A stretch of 64,000 nt of DNA from Piscinibacter sp047602365 (GTDB lineage Bacteria; Pseudomonadota; Gammaproteobacteria; Burkholderiales; Burkholderiaceae_C), in NCBI GenBank assembly GCA_047602365.1, contig JASGHM010000002.1, forward strand, positions 558,001 through 622,000. Direction: 5' to 3'. Numbering within the stretch: the first letter of the stretch is position 1; each line of letters begins with the position of its first letter. The translations under genes and the position numbers were made by a program. Shown piece by piece: positions 22,387 through 36,660 of the stretch. The notes beneath the pieces were generated by a model. That model did not search any database and had not been told where the DNA came from. It saw nothing but the letters and a program-made list of their open reading frames with translations.

Positions 22387-23082
22387 TCAGTCGCTGCTGC
22401 CGCCGATGCCGAACAGCGAGAGCAGGGCCTGGAACACGTTGTAGATGCTCAGGTAGACGTTCAGCGTGGCGCTGATGTAGTTCGTCTCGTAGCCATCCTG
22501 AACGCGCTTCAGGTCGTACAGGATGAAGGCGGAGAAGATGCCGATCACCAGCACCGACAGCGTGATCATCAGCGCGCTGGACTGGATGAAGAAGTTCGCG
22601 ATGCCCGCCACCAGCACCATGATGGCGCCGATGAACAGCCACTTGCCCATCGCCGACAGGTCGCGCTTGATGATCGTCGACAGCGTCGCCATGCCGAGGA
22701 AGATCGCGCCGGTGCCGGCGAAGGCCATCATGATCAGGCCGGCGCCGTTGGCCAGGCCGAGCACCACGCCGACCAGGCGCGACAGCATGACGCCCATGAA
22801 GAACGTGAACGCCAGCAGCACCGGCACGCCGGCGGCGGAGTTCTTGGTCTTCTCGATCGCGAACATGAAGCCGAATGCGCCGACCAGGAAGACGACCAGG
22901 CCCACGCCAGGCGACATCGCACGGGCGATGCCGGTGGTCACGCCGAGCCAGGCGCCGAGCACCGTCGGCACCATCGACAGCGCGAGCAGCCAGTAGGTGT
23001 TGCGAAGGACGCGGTTGCGCTGCTCCGCCGATGCGACGGTACCGGCGTATCCGCCGTAAGCAGCTTGCAGGCTCTGGGTCAT
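22387..23082 (-). CDS. yccA: BAX inhibitor-1 / YccA family membrane protein
   Basis: The 231-residue protein has seven hydrophobic segments from about residue 30 to 225, the BI-1 (UPF0005) pattern. It starts at ATG 23082 (MTQSLQAAYGGYAG) with GGAGG seven bases upstream. E. coli YccA is a substrate and modulator of FtsH, whose gene lies further right in this window; BI-1 proteins can act as pH-sensitive calcium leaks. The gene stands alone with its own terminator. Confidence 0.88.
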   Translation of the reverse strand: MTQSLQAAYGGYAGTVASAEQRNRVLRNTYWLLALSMVPTVLGAWLGVTTGIARAMSPGVGLVVFLVGAFGFMFAIEKTKNSAAGVPVLLAFTFFMGVMLSRLVGVVLGLANGAGLIMMAFAGTGAIFLGMATLSTIIKRDLSAMGKWLFIGAIMVLVAGIANFFIQSSALMITLSVLVIGIFSAFILYDLKRVQDGYETNYISATLNVYLSIYNVFQALLSLFGIGGSSD

Positions 23083-23254
23083 GAAACCTCCGTAGGGGTT
23101 GTGGATGCAGCCTGTGACAGGCGCGCCGCATTCTAAGTTCCCCTCTTTCGCGTACAGAAAGACCGTACAAGACATGGCGGAATCGGTGGCCAGGGGCGCG
23201 ATAGAGTTCACGCATCGCCGGCCTCCGGCCCCTCTCAACGCACCGGGACACACC

Positions 23255-23668
23255 ATGAAGAGCAAGCCGTTCCTGACTCTGGACGACGTCAAGCGCGTCG
23301 CCGCCGCCGCCGAAGCGGAGGCGCTGGCCAACCACTGGGCCGTGGCGATCGCGATCGTCGACGACGGCGGCCACCTGCTGTGGCTGCAGCGCCTGGACGG
23401 CGCCGCGCCGATCTCGGCGCAGATCGCGCCGAACAAGGCGCGCACCTCGGCACTGGGCCGGCGCGAGAGCCGGCTCTACGAGGAGATGATCAACCAGGGC
23501 CGGGTGTCCTTCCTCAGCGCGCCGGGCATCGAGGCGATGCTCGAAGGCGGCGTGCCGATCATGGCCGAGGGCCAGTGCATCGGTGCGGTCGGCGTCAGCG
23601 GCGTCAAGTCCACCGAGGACGCGCAGATCGCGCGGGCTGGCATCGCCGCACTCGGGCTCACTGGGTGA
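23255..23668 (+). CDS. GlcG/HbpS-like (DUF336) protein
   Basis: This is 137 residues from ATG 23255 (MKSKPFLTLDDVKRVAAAAEAEA). The pattern AIAIVDDGGHLLWLQRLDGA, KARTSALGR, GGVPIMAEGQCIGAVGVSG and an ending around AGIAAL is typical of the heme-degrading HbpS-like / GlcG family. Members bind heme or accompany glycolate, propanediol or cob(I)alamin functions, but most have no proven role. An in-frame ATG upstream (23099) would add an unconserved tail and was rejected. It has no partner gene nearby. Confidence 0.8.
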   Translation: MKSKPFLTLDDVKRVAAAAEAEALANHWAVAIAIVDDGGHLLWLQRLDGAAPISAQIAPNKARTSALGRRESRLYEEMINQGRVSFLSAPGIEAMLEGGVPIMAEGQCIGAVGVSGVKSTEDAQIARAGIAALGLTG

Positions 23669-23864
23669 CAGCTGGGTGAAAACCCGGGGCGCGGGTGGTC
23701 GGTCGGCTATACTTCGCAGGTTTAGCTTCTTCCACCCCGCCCAGCGAATTTCTCGCTGATTCCGACGGAAACTCCCTCGGTTTTCCTGCCGGTGCCTCCT
23801 TCGCGGACGCCGGTTCCGGCTTCGACGAGCCGAGCTGGGCGCGCACACTCGAACGGAGAACCCG
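23669..23864 (+). promoter_or_regulatory. carA leader region
   Basis: This 196-bp stretch precedes carA. A TATACT hexamer at 23708-23713 is a good -10 candidate without an evident -35 box. The remaining roughly 150 nt would be transcribed as a leader, including a small CGGCT/AGCCG hairpin near 23818-23834 and an open frame in phase with nothing known. CarAB leaders are often regulated by pyrimidines or arginine, but no recognised riboswitch or ARG box was identified. Confidence 0.4.
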
Positions 23865-28318
<4,454 letters not shown>

Positions 28319-28336
28319 ACTGGTAGCGACTCCATG

Positions 28337-28374
28337 GCCGCTGCCGGACCTCCCGGCGGCGGCTTCGTTTTTTT
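28337..28374 (+). terminator. intrinsic terminator after carB
   Basis: An 11-bp GC-rich stem (GCCGCTGCCGG with CCGGCGGCGGC, one G-T pair) closes a five-base loop and is followed by TTCG and seven Ts. It lies 19 bp past the carB stop and 17 bp before greA, so greA may depend on readthrough or on its own promoter. Confidence 0.85.
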
Positions 28375-28390
28375 CGGCAAGGCCAGACCC

Positions 28391-28867
28391 ATGACCACCA
28401 TTCCCCTCACCAAGCGCGGGGCCGAGAAGCTCAAGGAAGAGCTGGCACGGCTCAAGAACGTCGAACGCCACGCCGTGATCCAGGCGATCGCCGAGGCGCG
28501 CGCGCAGGGCGACCTGTCCGAGAACGCCGAATACGAGGCAGCCAAGGACAAGCAGGGCTTCATCGAAGGCCGCATCCTCGAGATCGAGGGCAAGCTGGCG
28601 GCGGCGCAGGTCATCGATCCGTCGACGCTGGACGCCGAAGGCCGCGTGGTGTTCGGCTCCACCGTCGACCTGGAAGATGAGGACAGCGGCGCCAAGGTGA
28701 CCTACCAGATCGTCGGCGAGGACGAGGCCGACCTGAAGCAGGGCCTGATCTCGATCAGCTCGCCGATCGCGCGGGCGCTGATCGGCAAGAGCAGCGGCGA
28801 CGTCGCCGAGGTGCAGGCGCCGGGCGGCATCCGCCACTACGAGATCGTCGACGTCCGCTACCTGTGA
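28391..28867 (+). CDS. greA: transcription elongation factor GreA
   Basis: The 158-residue protein rescues backtracked RNA polymerase by stimulating transcript cleavage. The coiled-coil N-domain carries GDLSENAEYEAAK with the acidic tip residues (near 41-50), and the C-terminal FKBP-like domain ends HYEIVDVRYL. Length is exactly as in E. coli. The start at ATG 28391 sits after a carB terminator; the stop overlaps the ATG of the next gene (TGATG). Confidence 0.96.
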   Translation: MTTIPLTKRGAEKLKEELARLKNVERHAVIQAIAEARAQGDLSENAEYEAAKDKQGFIEGRILEIEGKLAAAQVIDPSTLDAEGRVVFGSTVDLEDEDSGAKVTYQIVGEDEADLKQGLISISSPIARALIGKSSGDVAEVQAPGGIRHYEIVDVRYL

Positions 28868-29307
28868 TGGGCGAACGTGCCGGGCGCGCGCTGGCCGTGG
28901 TCGCCGGCCTGTGGGCCGGCGTGCTGCTGGCCATCGCGCTGATCGGTGCGCCGGCCGGCTTCGCCGTGCTGGCCGAACGCGCCGAGGCCGGGCGGGTTGC
29001 CGGCCACATGTTCGTGCGCGAGGCCTACCTGAGCCTGGCACTGGCCGTCGTGCTGTTCATCCTCGAGCGCGGCCGCGCCCGGCGTGCGGCCGAGGCGGGC
29101 CAGGGCTCGGTGCTCAATGCCGAGATGCTGCTGCTGGCCGGCGTGCTGTTCTGCACCGTGGCCGGCTACTTCGCGCTGCGGCCGATGATGGCGGCGGCAC
29201 GGGCCGGGCAGGGCAGCCTGTCGTTCGGCGCGCTGCACGCCATCTCGACCGTGTTCTACGGCCTGAAGACGCTGCTGGTGCTGGTGCTGGCCTGGCGGCT
29301 CATATAA
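28867..29307 (+). CDS. DUF4149-like integral membrane protein
   Basis: This 146-residue protein starts at ATG 28867, overlapping the greA stop by one base. Four hydrophobic segments are visible (about 8-30, 50-64, 80-103, 122-146), with a conserved-looking GxxAGHMFVREAYLSL stretch between the first two. The pattern fits the DUF4149 family, whose members often follow greA in Burkholderiales. No function is known. Confidence 0.75.
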   Translation: MGERAGRALAVVAGLWAGVLLAIALIGAPAGFAVLAERAEAGRVAGHMFVREAYLSLALAVVLFILERGRARRAAEAGQGSVLNAEMLLLAGVLFCTVAGYFALRPMMAAARAGQGSLSFGALHAISTVFYGLKTLLVLVLAWRLI

Positions 29308-29319
29308 TGGGGGCTTGTG

Positions 29320-29793
29320 TCAGTCGGCCACGCGCTTCTTGATGCTGGTGACGCGCTTCTTGGCGCGCTTGAGCTCGCCGCCGGCAGCCAGCCGCTGGTT
29401 GCCCAGCACCTTGACCTTCTTGATCTGCGGGCGGTGGTTGCCGCTGCGCGAGAACTTCAGCACCTTGACCACCTTCGGCCCGGGCATGCGGTCTTCGCGC
29501 TCGGCCTTCTCCTTCGGCGGGATCGGCCGCCACAGCACCAGCAGCTTGCCGATGTGCTGGATCGGCGCGGCGTTGAGCGAATCGGCCAGCGTGGCGAGGA
29601 TCTCCTCGCGGGTCTCGCGCTCGTCGGAGAACACCCGCACCTTGATCAGGCCGTGGGCGTTCAGCGCCGCGTCGACCTCCTTGCGCACGGCCGGCGTCAG
29701 GCCGTCGCCGCCGATCAGCACGACCGGATCGAGGTGGTGGGCATCGGCGCGTTTGTCCTTGCGCTGGGCGGGTGTGAGCTGGATGGCAGGCAT
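29320..29793 (-). CDS. yhbY: YhbY/CRS1-YhbY (CRM) domain RNA-binding protein
   Basis: This 157-residue protein has a CRM domain (about 3-97: PVVLIGGDGLTPAVRKEVDAAL and HGLIKVRVF) that in E. coli YhbY associates with pre-50S ribosomal particles. Instead of the GxxG loop, GGDG is seen. A lysine/arginine-rich extension of about 60 residues follows the domain (LKRAKKRVTSIKKRVAD), typical of Burkholderiales homologues. The gene diverges from rlmE, a 23S rRNA methyltransferase, consistent with a ribosome-assembly role. Confidence 0.9.
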   Translation of the reverse strand: MPAIQLTPAQRKDKRADAHHLDPVVLIGGDGLTPAVRKEVDAALNAHGLIKVRVFSDERETREEILATLADSLNAAPIQHIGKLLVLWRPIPPKEKAEREDRMPGPKVVKVLKFSRSGNHRPQIKKVKVLGNQRLAAGGELKRAKKRVTSIKKRVAD

Positions 29794-29831
29794 GGGCCGT
29801 ATTATCCCCGCGAGATGAGAGTTCAGACCCG

Positions 29832-30533
29832 ATGAAGAAGGGCAGCAAGAAGGTCAACCGCGCGTGGCTGCACGACCACCTGACCGATCCGTACGTGAAG
29901 CTGGCGCAGAAGGAGGGCTACCGTGCCCGCGCCGCCTACAAGCTCAAGGAGATCGACGAGACGCTGCACCTGATCAAGCCGGGGCAGCTGGTCGTCGACC
30001 TGGGCGCGACGCCCGGCGCCTGGAGCCAGTACCTGCGCCGCCGGTTCGCACCCAAGGATGCCGGCACTGGCGGGGCGGCGGTCGGCGAGCTCAACGGCAC
30101 CATCATCGCGCTGGACATCCTCGAGTTCGAGCCGATCGAAGGGGTGCATTTCATCCAGGGCGACTTCCGCGAGGACGAGGTGCTGGCCCAGCTCGATGCG
30201 GTGGTCGCCGGCCGGCCGGTCGACGTGGTGGTCTCGGACATGGCGCCCAACCTGTCGGGCATCGAAAGCTCCGATTCGGCGCGCATCGCCCACCTGGTCG
30301 AGCTGGCGGTCGATTTCGGCTTGCGCCACCTCAAGCCCGACGGCGCGCTGGTCTGCAAGGTCTTCCACGGCAGCGGCTACAGTCAGCTGGTCAAGCTGTT
30401 CAAGGACAGCTTCCGGGTCGTCAAGCCGATCAAGCCCAAGGCCTCGCGCGACAAGTCGGCGGAAACCTTTCTGGTCGGCATCGGTCTGAAGCCTGGTCGC
30501 AACAAGCTCGAAGAAACCCCGCCAAGTGCCTGA
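29832..30533 (+). CDS. rlmE: 23S rRNA 2'-O-methyltransferase RlmE (FtsJ)
   Basis: The 233-residue enzyme methylates the ribose of U2552 in 23S rRNA. SAM-binding DLGATPGAWSQYL is near 56-68 and the K-D-K-E tetrad can be traced through ARAAYKL, SDMAPNLSG, LVCKVFHG and SAETFLV. An insert around residues 72-85 (APKDAGTGGAAVGE) and a basic N-terminus are normal for betaproteobacterial forms. It lies upstream of ftsH, as in E. coli. Confidence 0.95.
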   Translation: MKKGSKKVNRAWLHDHLTDPYVKLAQKEGYRARAAYKLKEIDETLHLIKPGQLVVDLGATPGAWSQYLRRRFAPKDAGTGGAAVGELNGTIIALDILEFEPIEGVHFIQGDFREDEVLAQLDAVVAGRPVDVVVSDMAPNLSGIESSDSARIAHLVELAVDFGLRHLKPDGALVCKVFHGSGYSQLVKLFKDSFRVVKPIKPKASRDKSAETFLVGIGLKPGRNKLEETPPSA

Positions 30534-30675
30534 TTTGCCCCGATTCACACAGACGTTCCAGGGTGAAACTTCGGCGGTGCAGGGTCTTGCGTCGACTAAA
30601 ATCGCACACATCTACCGTGGCAATGGGCGGAAAAACGTGTCCGCCGCGTTGTCGTGACCGGGTAAAGGAGCCGCG

Positions 30676-32580
<1,905 letters not shown>

Positions 32581-32610
32581 GGCACGCGCGTCCAGCACGC
32601 AGCAGGATCG

Positions 32611-32630
32611 GACGGGGCTTCGGCCCCGTT
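32611..32630 (+). terminator. possible terminator hairpin after ftsH
   Basis: ACGGGGC-TTC-GGCCCCGT-type hairpin followed only by TCGTCGTTT, a weak U-tract. It lies 30 bp past ftsH and 23 bp before folP, so it may attenuate rather than stop transcription into folP-glmM. Confidence 0.4.
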
Positions 32631-32652
32631 CGTCGTTTGAGAGCCCACGAGC

Positions 32653-33483
32653 ATGTTCTGGCAGACCACGCGCTTTCGCCTCGACCTCGCCCGCCCGAAG
32701 GTGATGGGCATCGTCAACGTCACGCCCGATTCCTTCTCCGACGGTGGCCGGCACGACGACACGACGGCGGCGCTGGCGCACTGCGAGAAGCTGATCGCCG
32801 AGGGGGCCGACATCCTCGACATCGGCGGCGAGTCGACCCGGCCCGGCGCCGCGCCGGTGCCGCTGGAGCAGGAACTGGCGCGTGTGCTTCCGGTGCTCGA
32901 GGGCGCGCTGAAGTTCGGCGTGCCGCTGTCGATCGACACGCTCAAGCCGGAGGTGATGCGGCAGGTGCTCGCGCGCGGCGCCGACATCGTCAACGACATC
33001 AATGCGTTGCGCCTGCCCGGCGCCGAGGAGGCGGTCGCGGCCCATCCGTCCTGCGGCATCTGCCTGATGCACATGCGCGGCGACCCGGCGACGATGCAGC
33101 AACGGCCGGCCTACGACGACGTGCTGGCCGAGGTCGGCGACTTCCTGCGCGAGCGCCAGGCGGCGCTGGTCGGGCGTGGCGTGGCCAGCGAACGCATCGT
33201 GCTCGATCCCGGCATCGGTTTCGGCAAGAGCGTCGAGCACAACCTGACGCTGCTGCGCCGCCAGCGCGAGCTGCTGGCGCTGGGCCGGCCGCTGCTGGTC
33301 GGCTGGTCGCGCAAGTCGACGCTGGGGGCGGTCACTGGCCGGCCGGTCGGCGAGCGGCTGAGCGCCAGCGTCGCTGCGGCACTGGCGGCGGTGCAACTCG
33401 GCGCGCGTGTCGTTCGTGTGCACGATGTCGCGGCCACCGTCGACGCCCTGAAGGTATGGGATGGCGCCGGACTGGTCGGCTGA
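32653..33483 (+). CDS. folP: dihydropteroate synthase
   Basis: The 276-residue TIM-barrel enzyme condenses p-aminobenzoate with hydroxymethyl-dihydropterin pyrophosphate in folate synthesis and is the sulfonamide target. Signatures MGIVNVTPDSFSDGG (about 17-31) and DIGGESTRPGA (about 56-66) are intact, followed by DPGIGFGKS. It lies between ftsH and glmM as in many proteobacteria. Confidence 0.96.
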   Translation: MFWQTTRFRLDLARPKVMGIVNVTPDSFSDGGRHDDTTAALAHCEKLIAEGADILDIGGESTRPGAAPVPLEQELARVLPVLEGALKFGVPLSIDTLKPEVMRQVLARGADIVNDINALRLPGAEEAVAAHPSCGICLMHMRGDPATMQQRPAYDDVLAEVGDFLRERQAALVGRGVASERIVLDPGIGFGKSVEHNLTLLRRQRELLALGRPLLVGWSRKSTLGAVTGRPVGERLSASVAAALAAVQLGARVVRVHDVAATVDALKVWDGAGLVG

Positions 33484-33507
33484 CAGAATCCGCCGCGGAG
33501 GAAAACG

Positions 33508-34839
33508 ATGAGCAGAACCTATTTCGGCACCGACGGCATCCGTGGCACGGTCGGGCAGGGCGCGATCACGCCGGACTTCATGCTGCGCATCGGCCACGCG
33601 GTGGGTCGGGTGCTGAAGGCGAGCGAAGCGCGCCCGACGGTGCTGATCGGCAAGGACACGCGCATCTCCGGCTACATGATCGAGTCGGCGCTCGAGGCCG
33701 GCTTCGCCTCGGCCGGCGTCGACGTGCTGATGACCGGCCCGCTGCCGACACCCGGCGTCGCCTACATGACCCGCGCGCTGCGCCTGTCGCTGGGCGTGGT
33801 GATCAGCGCCTCGCACAACCCCTTCGACGACAACGGCATCAAGTTCTTCTCGGCACGCGGCGAGAAGCTGCCCGACGCCTGGGAGCAGCAGGTCGAGGCC
33901 ATGCTCGAACAGCCGGCCGAGTGGGTCGACTCGGCGAGGCTGGGCAAGGTGCGCAAGCTCGAGGATGCGCGCGGCCGCTACATCGAGTTCTGCAAGAGCA
34001 CCTTCAGCAGCGAGCTGTCGCTGAAGGGCCTGAAGATCGTCGTCGACGCCGCCCACGGCGCGGCCTCGCGGGTGGCGCCGAACGTCTTTCATGAACTTGG
34101 CGCCGAGGTGGTCGAGATCGGCTGCAGCCCGGATGGCCTGAACATCAATGCCGGTGTCGGCGCCACGGCGCCGGCGGCGCTGGTCGCTGCGGTCAAGGAG
34201 CATGGCGCTGACTACGGCGTTGCGCTGGACGGCGACGCCGACCGCCTGCAACTGGTCGATGCCAGTGGCCGGCTCTACAACGGCGACGAACTGCTCTACG
34301 TGATGGTCGCCGACCGGCTGGCCCTGCAGCAGAGCGTGCCCGGTGCCGTCGGCACGCTGATGACCAACATGGCCGTCGAGGTGGCGCTGAAGGAGCGCGG
34401 CGTGCCCTTCGTGCGCGCCAAGGTCGGCGACCGCTACATCCTCGAGGAGCTGGCGGCGCGCGGCTGGCAGCTCGGCGGCGAGGGCTCCGGCCACCTGCTG
34501 GCGCTGGACCGCCACACCACCGGCGACGGCATCGTCAGCGCATTGCAGATCCTGCAGGCGGTGCGGCGCACCGGCAAGACGCTGGCCGAGCTGCTCGGCG
34601 GCGTCACGCTGTTCCCGCAGACGCTGATCAACGTGCGTCTGGCCGACGGCGCCGACTGGAAGAAGAACGCCGGGCTGGCGGCGGCGCAGGAGCGCATCAC
34701 GCGTGAGCTCGGCGCGCAGGGGCGGATCCTGATCCGCGCCTCCGGTACCGAGCCGGTGCTGCGCGTGATGGTAGAGGCGCGCGACGCCGGCGTCGCAAGG
34801 CGCAGCGCCGAGCAGCTCGCCGAGGCCGCGCGCGGCTGA
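33508..34839 (+). CDS. glmM: phosphoglucosamine mutase
   Basis: The 443-residue enzyme interconverts glucosamine-6-phosphate and glucosamine-1-phosphate for UDP-GlcNAc, hence peptidoglycan and LPS. The phosphoserine loop is SASHNPFDD (Ser about 102), the magnesium loop DGDADR (near 240), the sugar-specificity loop GEGSGH (about 330) and the phosphate-binding loop RASGTEPVLRVM near the C-terminus. Start MSRTYFGTDGIRG has an AGGA site upstream. Follows folP by 24 bp. Confidence 0.97.
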   Translation: MSRTYFGTDGIRGTVGQGAITPDFMLRIGHAVGRVLKASEARPTVLIGKDTRISGYMIESALEAGFASAGVDVLMTGPLPTPGVAYMTRALRLSLGVVISASHNPFDDNGIKFFSARGEKLPDAWEQQVEAMLEQPAEWVDSARLGKVRKLEDARGRYIEFCKSTFSSELSLKGLKIVVDAAHGAASRVAPNVFHELGAEVVEIGCSPDGLNINAGVGATAPAALVAAVKEHGADYGVALDGDADRLQLVDASGRLYNGDELLYVMVADRLALQQSVPGAVGTLMTNMAVEVALKERGVPFVRAKVGDRYILEELAARGWQLGGEGSGHLLALDRHTTGDGIVSALQILQAVRRTGKTLAELLGGVTLFPQTLINVRLADGADWKKNAGLAAAQERITRELGAQGRILIRASGTEPVLRVMVEARDAGVARRSAEQLAEAARG

Positions 34840-34887
34840 GGCAGGGTTCAGGCCGGGCGGCGGCCGAAGCCACCGCGGCCCCGGGAT

Positions 34888-35376
34888 TCACTTCTTCGGC
34901 GGCATCAGCACCCGGTCGATCACGTGCACCACGCCGTTGCTGGCGGGCACGTCGGCCTGGGTCACCATCGCGTCCTCGATGGTCACGAAGGTGCCCGACT
35001 TGGCCAGCGCGACGTTGGCGCCCTGGACCGTCTTCACGTTGCCGTTCTTGACCTCGGCGGCCGGCACCGCGCCCGGCACGACGTGGTAGCTCAGCACCGA
35101 CTTGAGCAGTTCCTTGTTGCCGGCCAGTTCGGCCATGGTCTTCGCCGGAACGGCCTTGAATGCCTCGTCGGACGGCGCGAACACCGTGTAGGGCCCGGGG
35201 CCGCGCAGCGTGTCGGCGAGGCCGGCGTCGGCGATCAGCTTGTTCAGGGTCGACAGCTGGGGCGTCTTCGCCGCGGTGTCGGCGACGCTGACCGGGCCGG
35301 CGGTGGTGGCGCAGCCCTGCAACAGGGCGGCGCAGAACGTGGTCGAGAGGGCGAACAGGGCGAGGGTGTGCTTCAT
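34888..35376 (-). CDS. fasciclin (FAS1) domain lipoprotein, predicted Pho-regulated
   Basis: The 162-residue precursor has a lipoprotein signal peptide with lipobox LLQGC (Cys22), so the mature part is lipid-anchored in the cell envelope. The remainder is a single FAS1 domain (about 40-160) with the signature blocks YTVFAPSDEAF, LSYHVVPG and NGVVHVIDRVLMP. FAS1 proteins mediate adhesion or protein contacts; a bacterial periplasmic role is poorly defined. Unusually, its promoter region carries three 11-bp-spaced PhoB half-sites (35423-35451), back to back with those of pstS, so induction by phosphate starvation is predicted. Confidence 0.88.
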   Translation of the reverse strand: MKHTLALFALSTTFCAALLQGCATTAGPVSVADTAAKTPQLSTLNKLIADAGLADTLRGPGPYTVFAPSDEAFKAVPAKTMAELAGNKELLKSVLSYHVVPGAVPAAEVKNGNVKTVQGANVALAKSGTFVTIEDAMVTQADVPASNGVVHVIDRVLMPPKK

Positions 35377-35422
35377 GGAGCCTCCGGAGTGATCGGGTCG
35401 GCCGGCAGGCTAGGGCGTTCGT

Positions 35423-35451
35423 GTGACAGCGGCATGATGGATTGATGACAG
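35423..35451 (-). promoter_or_regulatory. Pho-box array upstream of the fasciclin lipoprotein
   Basis: On the minus strand CTGTCAT (35451-35445), CCATCAT (35440-35434) and CTGTCAC (35429-35423) repeat with an exact 11-bp period, the PhoB dimer spacing. Ten bases after the last copy comes TAGCCT (35412-35407), a fitting -10 box. In known Pho promoters the last half-site replaces the -35 element. Confidence 0.75.
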
Positions 35452-35480
35452 CCCGGCGGCGGTGGCTGCCGGTTGCCGGG

Positions 35481-35525
35481 CTCTCACGGGGCTGTCACAC
35501 GATCGTCATGGTGGCTTCCTAGCAT
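35481..35525 (+). promoter_or_regulatory. Pho-box array and promoter of pstS
   Basis: CTCTCAC (35481), CTGTCAC (35492) and TCGTCAT (35503) repeat with an 11-bp period on the plus strand, matching the PhoB consensus CTGTCAT-like repeats. TAGCAT at 35520-35525 follows after 10 bp as the -10 box. This predicts PhoB activation of pstSCAB-phoU-phoB(-phoR). Confidence 0.85.
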
Positions 35526-35560
35526 TCCGGCATCCCACAGAAACGACGAAAGGCCTGTCC

Positions 35561-36598
35561 ATGACTTCCCGCTCTGTCCGCGGCTTCACCCTCGCCGCCA
35601 CGCTGTCCCTGGCTGCCGGCGCCGTGCTGGCCCAGGACATCACCGGTGCCGGCGCCACCTTCCCGGCGCCGATCTACGCCAAGTGGGCCGACGCCTACAA
35701 CAAGGCCACCGGTGCGCGCATGAACTACCAGTCGGTCGGCTCCGGCGCCGGCATCCGCCAGATCAAGGCCAAGACGGTCGACTTCGGCGCCAGCGACATG
35801 CCGCTGAAGGACGACGAGCTGGCCAAGGACGGCATGGTGCAGTTCCCGACCGTGATCGGCGGCGTGGTGCCGGTGGTCAACATCAAGGGCATCAACCCGG
35901 GCCAGATCAAGCTGACCGGCCAGGCGCTGGGCGACATCTACCTCGGCAAGATCACCAAGTGGAACGACCCGGCGCTGACCGCGCTGAACCCGGGCGTGCC
36001 GCTGCCCGACGCCGCCATCGCCGTGGTGCGCCGCGCCGACGGTTCGGGTACCAGCTTCATCTTCACCAACTACCTGTCGAAGGTGAACGCCGAGTGGAAG
36101 GGCAAGGTCGGCGAAGGCACGGCGGTCAACTGGCCGACCGGCGCCGGCGGCAAGGGCAACGAGGGCGTGGCCGCCTTCGTGCAGCGCCTGCCGAACTCGA
36201 TCGGCTACGTCGAGTACGCCTACGTCAAGCAGAACAAGATGACCTACACGCTGCTGAAGAACGCGGCCGGCAACTTCGTCGCGCCGGACGACGCGAACTT
36301 CAAGGCGGCCGCGGCCGGCGCCGAGTGGAACAAGACCTTCTACCAGATCCTCACCGAGCAGCCGGGCAAGGACTCGTGGCCGCTGACCGGCGCGACCTTC
36401 ATCCTGATGTACAAGGCCGCCGAGAAGCCGGCCAGCGCCTCGGCCGCGCTGAAGTTCTTCGACTGGGCCTACACCGGCGGTGACGCGATGGCGGCCGAAC
36501 TGGAGTACGTCGCGCTGCCGGCCAACGTCAAGGACCTGGTGCGCAAGCAGTGGGGCGACATCAAGGACACCGCCGGCAAGCCCGTCGCGTTCAAGTGA
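35561..36598 (+). CDS. pstS: phosphate-binding periplasmic protein PstS
   Basis: The 345-residue precursor binds inorganic phosphate in the periplasm for the PstCAB importer. The signal peptide (MTSRSVRGFTLAATLSLAAG...VLA, cleavage after about residue 24) is followed by QDITGAGATFPAPIYAKW, the classic mature start. Phosphate ligand regions GAGATFPAP, SGAGIRQI, DFGASDMPL and RADGSGTSF are all present. The ATG at 35561 was chosen because it begins the signal peptide; upstream in-frame sequence is the Pho promoter. Confidence 0.96.
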   Translation: MTSRSVRGFTLAATLSLAAGAVLAQDITGAGATFPAPIYAKWADAYNKATGARMNYQSVGSGAGIRQIKAKTVDFGASDMPLKDDELAKDGMVQFPTVIGGVVPVVNIKGINPGQIKLTGQALGDIYLGKITKWNDPALTALNPGVPLPDAAIAVVRRADGSGTSFIFTNYLSKVNAEWKGKVGEGTAVNWPTGAGGKGNEGVAAFVQRLPNSIGYVEYAYVKQNKMTYTLLKNAAGNFVAPDDANFKAAAAGAEWNKTFYQILTEQPGKDSWPLTGATFILMYKAAEKPASASAALKFFDWAYTGGDAMAAELEYVALPANVKDLVRKQWGDIKDTAGKPVAFK

Positions 36599-36660
36599 TC
36601 TGACCCCAGGCTGCGACAATCCGGGCCGATCGTTCCGACCGGCCCGGCCAAGGACTCCGC

